From assembly GCF_905220365.1 (NCBI RefSeq), contig NC_061127.1:2418001-2482000 (forward strand): a DNA stretch of 64,000 nt, given 5' to 3'. Both the position numbers and the translations under genes were made by a program. Every line of letters starts with the position of its first letter. The stretch's first letter is position 1. A model generated the notes under the pieces. The model was not told where the DNA came from, did not search any database, and worked only from the letters and a program-made list of their open reading frames with translations. The stretch comes from Vanessa cardui. Taxonomy: Eukaryota; Arthropoda; Insecta; Lepidoptera; Nymphalidae. Shown here in pieces: positions 1 to 10,000 of this stretch.

Positions 1-327
1 TTCTTGGTTTCTTGAGAAAAATTTGTATCTCATCAATGTGACATTTGATTTAATACCAAAATGGCTATCAAACTTTTTTAACAATACGTTGACATCATCA
101 CGGTCTTGTTCTTGAACAAATGTAAAAGTTTGATATATATCAAATCCGTCTGAACCTATTAGATTAATCAATAAACTAGCTTGAACAGTCATTGACTCAG
201 CATGTACTCCTGAAGCTTTCAAAAATAATAAAAATTGCTGCTTCCATTTTTTCCATACCTCAGCTCGGCCGACAGGTCCCCCGACTTCGACCATATTTAA
301 CTCAGATGGCGGTCGCGCGTGTTCCAT
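1..327 (-). CDS. LTR-retrotransposon gag-like ORF, cut by the window edge
   Basis: An open frame of 109 codons runs leftward from an ATG at 325-327 to the window edge without a stop. The peptide starts MEHARPPSELNM and continues with a tryptophan/lysine-rich stretch (WKKWKQQF), then FLKASGV and a DGFDIYQTF-like segment. That order resembles the N-terminal part of Gag in Ty3/gypsy-type elements often annotated as K02A2.6-like. It would build the retroelement particle, not serve the host. It lies upstream of, or in a 5' intron of, the P450 gene, in opposite orientation. Seen: an uninterrupted frame with plausible protein composition. Inferred: the gag identity, from pattern only; the rest of the element lies outside the window. 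Confidence 0.5.
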   Translation of the reverse strand, partial: MEHARPPSELNMVEVGGPVGRAEVWKKWKQQFLLFLKASGVHAESMTVQASLLINLIGSDGFDIYQTFTFVQEQDRDDVNVLLKKFDSHFGIKSNVTLMRYKFFSRNQE

Positions 328-1000
328 ATTGTATGTATATTGTAAAACAAATAATTATATAATAAATAAATATTTAGCGCATTTCTCGCGTTTTAAATAT
401 TATTTATTAATATTTTTTTAAACCGCTGTCACCATGTTGTAAATTAAAGACATCACGTCATTGACAACTAACTTTATTCTTCTATGACAAGCCAGATATC
501 AAAACATAACTACAACACCAAACATAAAACAAGCTATAGAGTGTCTAATGTTATTCCAGCAAGCGAGATTTATAATCTGAGATACATTCTTGATTCTTAG
601 TTCACGTGTCTTTAATAGCAATTGTTTGCTCATGTTTTACGCAAAAATAATTTAATTTAAATATTCATGATCACTTACAATTTAGATGCAAACAGTGATC
701 GACTGACTTGAAATTAACATTTAATTCATAACCTTCAATCTTCATACCACATTTATCATCATTTCATATTAAAAATGTCATTTGTCAGTCTTAATTAAAA
801 TATATAGGACTTTTTATTTTATTTATTTGGATATTTACAAAGGTTTTTTTTTATTGAACCCTAAAGAAAACTATGACAGCGGGATCAGAAAAGATTCCTA
901 TTAAACAAATTTATTAAATAAGATTTTATGATGTAGACATTGAAATTGATCGATATCAACTAAATAATTGTTGTTCATTGTCACTTCTTGCTGATCGCAG
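328..1000. other. AT-rich non-coding stretch
   Basis: Between the gag-like ATG and the first visible P450 exon. It should hold the 5' leader of the minus-strand element and part of a P450 intron. I looked for a P450 first exon (hydrophobic anchor followed by a proline-rich hinge) on the plus strand and found none. Confidence 0.5.
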
Positions 1001-4000
1001 ATACGTGGGTTTTATCGAGGGCATATCGCCCATAATTCTAGTAAGAGACCCTGAGCTGATGAAAGCCATAACGATCAAGGATTTCGACCATTTCATTGAC
1101 CACAAAGAATTCTTCACTGAAGAAAATGAACCCCTGTTTGGAAGCAGCTTACTTATGATGAAAGGTAAAATACAAATAATTATTTAAATAATTTGTGATT
1201 GAATTATAATTATGCATGTGTTTGTATTTTGTGGTATTGTATTTAACCACATTCGTGGCCTTGCAAGTTTGTGATGTTAAAGATTCTTGTACATTTAATT
1301 AAGACGCCGACGACTGTCTAATCTATATCTCAGCTTTGATTTTTTTTTAAAACGACTATAACAAAAAAAGGGCTTGAGTAATAGTTATTTGATTCAAAAA
1401 GGAATCATATATGTTGATTTTTTTTAGGAGATAAATGGCACGATATGAGAACAACTCTAAGCCCGGCCTTCACTGGATCCAAGATGAGAAAAATGATGCC
1501 TTTTATGACGGAAATCAGCTTTAACATCATTGAATACTTAAAAGGTAATCTTTATCAATCGTTATCTATGTGTATATTGATGAAATACTTTTTAGAGATA
1601 TAAATCTATTCAATTCAGAAAGTACCCTTTTTATGAAATAGTTATCGACATGTATGTATGTATTAGTATGAGCGACACTCTTGCTGAGAAGATATCTGAA
1701 TTTGCGTAGCAAGATTAAGAATAAATACGACAAAATATTTTTTTTTTTTTGTTATTTTTGTGTGGTTTTGATGTATGTGCCTTTTGGGTAAATACATCTC
1801 TATACTTACAAAAAAAACACAAAATTATTAACACACCTTCATTAATGGGCAGAAGAATTGAGTCCATTTACAAAATCAATGTTTTGTACAAATATCCTCT
1901 GAAAAATGGTTGGCTCTTGAAGTACCATTTTACAAGACAAAATTGAATGTAAACGCTTTGTACCCTCATCAGATATTCTTCCGTCAAATAACAATGGTCC
2001 TGAGTTTCGGTTTGAAGGATGAACCAGTGTAACTGCACAAGATTGTTAGTGCATTGGTATGATATAAATATATTGGTGACTTGGTTACTCTTTCTAACAG
2101 CGCTAATGATTTTATTCTTTCGCGAGCCGAATAATTAATCTCGCGAAACGAAATGAATACTTACGATTACGGAAATTTTGAGAGATATTTTTTATCAACA
2201 AAATATGTAATTTCCATAAATAAACTTTATTCCCATATCTAACCCCATTAAGCGAGGGTGAAAATTCAAAACGATAAAACAACTTCCATATTTATGACAA
2301 AACACTTAAAAGAACTAATTTTATATTTCTGAGACAAAAAAAATTACGAACAAAACCGCTAAACAAACTTTTATTCCTTAATTAAAAAATGACAACTTAG
2401 TTGGCATTTGAATTAGGTTTAATTGATTGGATTGACATTTATTATAGTATGATTGCAAGAAATATAATATAAAATATCCTCGTCGTAGAAATATTATAAT
2501 CAAAGAATTTTAATTCCCAGGGTTTGTAACAGTTCCAGGAAAATCTAAGAAAAAAACATTCCCATATTTATTTGTAATAATTTCATTCTTGCATTCACTA
2601 ACAAATTATATCAAATGCATATGTCTACTTGACAAGTGCGTGTAATTACGAATTAAGGCAGCGATTAACGCCATTCGAATTAAATTTCTCTATAAACAGC
2701 GAGAACTATTAAAACGGAAATAAATCATTATTTCAATCAAAGAAAAACTTAACAGAGATTATCTCTAAACCTTATGCATTCCTAGTATATGTATACATAG
2801 CGATTTCTATATTTTTATAAAATCTAATAAATAAAAGAAGTTCTGTTAAATTATATTAAAATTCTTAAAACAAACACATCACAATAATCTATTAATCTCG
2901 TAAAATTTATACCATCAAAATCAGAATGGCTTTTTATTAGACCATATTCAAAAACGAAACTTACTGAACGCCAACTTTACGATCATTCGTTAGAATATTA
3001 TTAAAAAATAATAATAATTTGTTTGTATGTGATCATCGAATCTTACTTCTAGATATACATCATTATAATATACATATCGTTACTACATAATATTACTAGC
3101 GATCCGCCCCGCCTTCATATGGGTACATTGAAATACTTTAATATATCACTCCAGAGTAATGGTCCTTTTTACCAGTAGATTTTTAAGATCATTAGTTGGA
3201 TCATTACTTCTGGATTATCTCTACATACTTACAAAATAAAATATTGATATATTGTGAAATCAATGTTTCTATTTATTTTAATCCATAATTATTTGGTGAT
3301 TTTCTTTAAATATTTCAATAACTTTCACTTTCGATGATTCACATTTTCCTACAATTGTTTTCTAAATATAATTTATACTTGCATATGAATTGACAAAAAT
3401 GTACCATTTATTTAACAATTTATATAATGTTAACACAACATACATTCGCTTTTTGAACATGGAACAACAGGAGAACGTTTTTCTTTCTGTTTGTAAATCC
3501 TGTTATCAAAGCACATCATTGTCCTACAAAAGAATTACCATGCCTGTGTACTCAGGTAACAGAGGTAACAAGTTTACGCTTGTTTCTAGTATAGCCTGCC
3601 ATCATTTCCAGGAAATTCCTTCATATTTTTAAGAACAAAAATCACATTTTCAAGTATATATTGAAACGCAACTTAATATTCCGAACAAGCTATTTTTATT
3701 ATAGTCAATATACTCGTAAAGTGTGTCTTACTTTATATATTATAAAGTTTTATAGTCTAGTTTATACACTACTTGAATAGAGGGAGTCGAAAAATATTTC
3801 ATAACAAAGACCCCTCAAACTAGTTAACAATCTAATTTTCTTTAACACAAATACTGCAGATTTCAATCTAATTCTCAACTTGGTAACATGTGAACAATTG
3901 TAGCTAAAGCCTTTAGTAATGAATAAACGTCATATTATTTGTAAGGTAATGAAGTAAATTCTTTATTATGAAACTTTATTTATTATTCATTGCATATGCA

Positions 4001-7000
4001 ATACACGGTAGTTATACTAAACAGAAGCAAAAAAAACTAGGTATAAAGCTTGCTAGGCAGCCCTATAGCTTACATTTATGTTTTCCAGGAAAAGTCTATT
4101 TAAAGTATTAAGTAGTGTTTTAGAGAGAGATTTGTTTACAACGTCGTATATTATTTTCAGAACAAAAATAAAATAAGTATCATCTGCTAAAAATAGTCGC
4201 TAATTATTATTTAAAACTGAGGCAAGTGATTTGTATATATGAGAAATATAATTGGACCAAATATGATCACCATGGGATCCCTATTTTAACTTACGATATC
4301 TTCTTATTTTTAACTCTGAATTATATTGTTCAAATACGAAGACAGAAAATTGAGTGCAGTTCTTCTTTCTTGCTAATGCCGTTGTAATGCCTTCCTGTAC
4401 GATGTTCTATGTTGCACACAATAACTGTACAAAATACAGTACTTTTCGGTCGTGTCGGATAATATCGCCGAGTAGCAGCGTACAAAGATTGCCTTTGTTT
4501 ATGCCATGTAACAATCTTCGCTGATATCCGTTGGGAATAGTCATCATTGTAAGAATTAAGGCTATGTACAGTCAGAGTAAGAAAACGTGAATCTAAATAT
4601 CAAATCATTGCGAAGCTATATGTCATTTTTGATAGGTAAAGCAGATTATCGCTCATACTGCGCACACGAAAATAGATCTTAAGATGACGAACCTTTTCTT
4701 ACTCCGACTGTACATCGTTGAGAAGAGAATTGCCACACGGCCAACTGCCGTTCAAATGACTCGCAAATAACTCAATATTAGCGTACATTATAAGTTTTTT
4801 TTAAGTAAACAATTAGAACTAATATCGTCAGAAAACACTTTGCTACTTTCTATAAAAAAAGAAATTATATAAAACCTAAGCCAAGTTTGGACAAAAGCGA
4901 TCAATATCTTCTAAGGCCATTTCTTAAGTACTTCATAATGGACTGAGTTGTATGGTTGAGTAATAACATTTTAACAATATTTAGAAGTTGTGTACTTAAT
5001 TATGATTAGTAGTAGCCCACGACTTCAGCGGTGTTGATTATCATGTTAGGCAAAAAAGTAGCCTATATTCTCTCTTGCAGTTCAAGTTTGTTTTATTACA
5101 AGTTTCATCAAATTTAGGTTACCGGTTTGGTCGTGAAACACAGACAGACTGAGTTACTTTCACATCTTTAATATTAATATAGATTTTTGAGACAAAATAC
5201 AATTATAAAATATCCAAAACGACACGTGGCTGTGAAGTTATTATGTTACATACGACAAATTTCCCAGAAAGTTTTTACACACTAAATCTATACGAGCTTT
5301 GAAAGCCCGTACTTACTTTTAATGGCGTTTAAATCCAATTAAATTTTGAGTGCGAATGTTATCAAACTCGGCGTGGCTTTGTTTGTTACGCAATTACGAT
5401 GATGAGGTAAACTTAATTTCAAATAACACAACGTTCGGATTTCACATTCATAATAGAGTAGAGGGTTTCAGTGTCTATAACTGAATTATTTTCAGAAAAC
5501 TCCATATTGTTGTTTTTTAATTTCCATTAACCATCTCAAAAATTCACAACCGAATTCTTATCGTAAATATTAGTAACGTAAGAATAAAAGGTAACGGGTA
5601 TTGTTGATAATAATAATATGAGCACAACACACAATTGAACACAATTAGTATTAATATAAAGCGATTATTGTTAATTAATTGATAATCGATTTTATACGAG
5701 TTCATTTATATTTTTAATTAATAGTATAATATTTTTTAAAAAGGTATAATTTTATCAAAAACACCACTTAAAAATGATTTTTTTTTATTTATAAAACAAC
5801 GATTTCATTAAAATTAAATTAATCTTAATTCATTTCTTACAATCACTTTGAATCTTCGTGCTACAAGATTATATAAAATTTAATTCGCAATGTAGATTCT
5901 ACTGAGAAGACTCGGCAAGAAACTTACTCTACATTTCGGTTTATTATAATTGTTTGAGTGAGACAAAATTATACAATACTACTGTAATTTATTACTCGAT
6001 CCTCGCGGGAGCTGATAGCGTATTGTTTTTTGTTAATTCCTGCAAACTTTGTGAAATAAAAATTTGTTTTACAAACAATTTGTTTATAGCGTGTTAGCTA
6101 TTAAATATTTTTCGTTTCGAATTTCAGTTACAGATTTCTTTTTCTCACGATTATGATTGAAGTCCAAAAAAATATTTTCTTACTTACAACACATTTTTTA
6201 ACCGACTTCAAAAAAGGAGGAGGTTTATCAATTCGTCGGAATCTTTTTTTTTATGTATGTTCTCCGATATCTCAAAGACGCGTGGACCGATTTTAAAAAT
6301 TCTTTTTTTGTCAGAAAGGTGGCACCTTCTAGTCCCATATTAATTAGAACAGGTTCTGATGATAGGATCCTGGAGAATTCGAGGGGAACCCTCATATTTT
6401 ATAGGCACATGTACCGTTTACATATTTTCTGAAGTTATATTGGCATTTGCTTCTGGCAATCATAATATTATACTGCTGAGCTGATGATGAAAGGTGTAAG
6501 TCCTCAATTACTAGGAGTTAGGAAATAGTTCTTTGAACATTAAAATATGGATTTATACTCCTCTTCGTAGCTTTTATGAAGAGAAGTACAGGTTCACTAA
6601 ACATTTCTTTTGTTATGTTATTGTTTAGTATATCATGCTCCAGATATAAGTTTTATTGAAATAGGTTCAGCGCTATTTGAAAAAATCAACAAATAACCAT
6701 TTGTTACGTAAGTACTTTTAATTTCTATTTTGAGAAAATAACACTAAAAAGAGTAAAATAAACAATTTTTTTAAAAAAATAACACCGACTTCAAAGTGAT
6801 CACTAAAAGTAATAAAATAATTTGATTTAAAAACGTATTATTGAAGTCGGACGATTTTGAGTGAAAAACAAAATGTAGAAATATTTATATACGATCGGCC
6901 GATTTCAATAATACGTGTTTAAATCAAATTATTTTATTACTTTTAGTGATCACTTTGAAGTCGGTGTTATTTTTTAAATAAATATTTGATTAATGTCATA

Positions 7001-10000
7001 TAAAAAGTTGATGATAAGCCACAATATAAACAAACGATTTATTTATATAAAATGGTTCCGCATTAAACAGATCTATGGTAAATCGGTCAACACCACGTTG
7101 ATGCTTTTGGAGCTGAACGAATTTAATATAAAATATTATCATATAATGTACCACTAGCCTTGGGAGTTAAGATGTTTTGTCCCTTGTGCCTTTACTTACA
7201 GTGACTCATTCAACCTTTCAAACCAACAAACCATACCAAGTATTACAACTTGACGAAATATCTGATTTGCGCCAACCCGCATTGGAACAGCGTGGTGGAA
7301 TATGTTCCAAACCTTCACCTCATAAAGAGAGGAGGCCTTTAGCCCAGCAGTGGGAATTTACAGGCTGTTGTTGTTGTTGAAATATCTGATAAGTAGGTGG
7401 ACACAGATAGGCTTGCTCAATGCACTGCCACCAAGTAATACCTTTACTTTAAATTTTATATTGTAAAATGATACTTTTAAAGTCAGGTAGAAGTTTTCAA
7501 GAGGAAAAAAATTGTATAAAACATTGATTTTGTAAATTAATAAAAAGATATTCAGTTTTTGAAGTCATTTTTCTAACTGTATAGTTTTATGAACTCACAA
7601 ACGCACTCCTCAACGTCAAATTATTTTTTTGCTGCCTTTATTCCTCCTTGTTAAATCACGCAAATTAAGCTTCGTTAATATCTTAAAATTATACACCAAA
7701 ATGTTCTTATAATTTTCTAAATTTGTAACTACAATATGTATTTTAAAAACATGTCTTCAAAAGATGAAGTTTATTATGACCATAATGTAACCATTAAACT
7801 ATCTCCATCCTATTCTTTCAGGTCATCTTAATGAAGTCATCGATGTGGAAGATCTGATACGCCGGTATACTAATGACGTCATAGCATCAGCTGCATTTGG
7901 TCTACAAGTGAACTCCGTAAAGGATAAAGACAATGAATTCTATAAGACCGGTCAAGATTTATTCCATTTTAATATCAAGCAAAAATTCATATTCTTCATG
8001 TCGACTGCATTTCCTAATCTTTTCAAGGTAATTATTTTGCTTACAGATTTGTGCAGATTCTGCTTGATTGTTATATATGTAACTCTAGGTCGGGGTGAAA
8101 ACATATGGGGTGTTTGTGTCTAAATATTAACCATAGCAACTCCGATTCTGATAATTGAAAGTCTTTACATTAGCGTTCTTGAGAAAGCATATAAATCTTG
8201 CCCCTGCACACTTTTCGATGGTGTAGGATTTGCGATTCCGTCGGATTATGACATTTGAGAATGCACCAACAACCTCGGAAAACCAACAACTAACTAAATT
8301 GTTATGTATCTTGTGCCTGTTACACTGACTCACTCAAAATTCAAACCGGAACACAACAATACTGAGTGCTGTTGTTTGGAATATCTGATGAGTGGATGGT
8401 ACCTTCCCAGACGGGTTTGCACAAAACCCTACCAGCAAAGTTTTAGACAGTACATAAATCGGCATGCCTCACTTTCCATTCACGTCAGATTTTCCGTCCC
8501 ATCAAATTATGAGAGTAGGGGAAGATATTTGGGATGCACTCGTACTCTATAAATTACTCGTATAATATGTCCGGCCCGCACTAGCCTGCCATGGATAGAA
8601 AATTGCATTTAATGTTTTATTTCATGTTTTACACACATTAATAGAATTAATATTTTCATGAATTTATTAACGTTTAATATATTTCGTTCCATAGAAATTG
8701 GGCTTGCAAATATTCCCCGCGAAAACCTCAAATTTCTTTAGAAATCTGGTGACCAGCACAATGGAACACAGAGAGAAAAATAAAATCGAGAGGCCGGATA
8801 TGATTCAACTATTAATGGAAGCTTCCAAAGGTATATTATTTTTAATTAAATTTATTCGTTTGTTTATATTTACTCCAAAAGCACCGAGAATTCCTTTTTT
8901 TTTTAATAAAACATTTTAAATTTGATATCAGAATGACATTTCAAAATCGTAACTATTGTTATTTAAAGTAAATTTATTTCTCTGTATGTCTGTGTAAGAC
9001 ATTATTACGGCAAAACTAAATTTGTTGAAATTTGATATGACTGCAAGGAAGAACGTTTATGCCTAACTCTTAACGACTAATACTGTGAAAACTATCATTT
9101 AATATATCAGCATATTTGTATAATCACGAAATGACAAATTTATGTATTTTTCATGAAGACGGTTACATACCCGTTTTGCTCAAGACATGGCTTTGCCCCA
9201 GCCAAGTCTCGAGCAAAACGGGCACGGCCGTACCATCTTTTCTCGAAGCAATTCGCGGTTGTTTCGCCCCCTCTATACCTTAGACGTGGACAAAGCTAGG
9301 AGTTTAGATTTTCGCTGAATAATAGTAGGCATTAGAATAAGCTTAAGTTCGAAATTACATGCCAATTGAATTAATAGTTTAGGAGTTACGGTCGATTAAA
9401 GTTACACCATTTTGTCACTCACTGACTCATTGACCAAGTATTAAAAATCTAAGGTACTTCTAGCAGACTTAGAAACTTCAAATTTTGCACCAAGATAGGT
9501 AATTAGTCACATATAAAGGAAAAATTATAAAAACATTAAGAAATAATATACAGTAGACAACAATTTTATATTTACGCTTTGGCAGTAACATTGTGTATTG
9601 TTCCTGACTGCATTGTTTACTTTGTTCGTTGTTAAAGTATTCAATTTGATGAATACATACATAGAATAAAAAGAATAATATAAATGTAACACATAGACTA
9701 CAATTAATACAAATTATTACATAAAGTTCATAATTCATTAAATTAATAAAGTTAAAACTCCTTTATATTGCGATAAATATTGTATGCGCGCTCGATAAGT
9801 GGCGTTGTACCTGTTTGAATCGCGCTATGGTTTCGTTACAGAGCGCAGTCTAAGTAGTACTTTAAAAAAATTCGATAATTTCCAATTATTTTTCCATCTA
9901 TCTATGAAAAACCATTTCGAAACTAAAAAAATATTGTTGCGATATTGGGAGATCTCAAAACTTTTTACGATTGAAAGACTGCATGGAGAGACTTGGCATT

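Noticed and set aside
978..1000. Possible N-terminal extension MSLLADR of the P450
   Set aside because: It begins with TTG and precedes a good AG acceptor at 999-1000; the conserved P450 sequence starts right after it, so this is intron.
7177..7380. 67-codon plus-strand frame ending CCCC
   Set aside because: Reads through SINE B and SINE A; not a gene.
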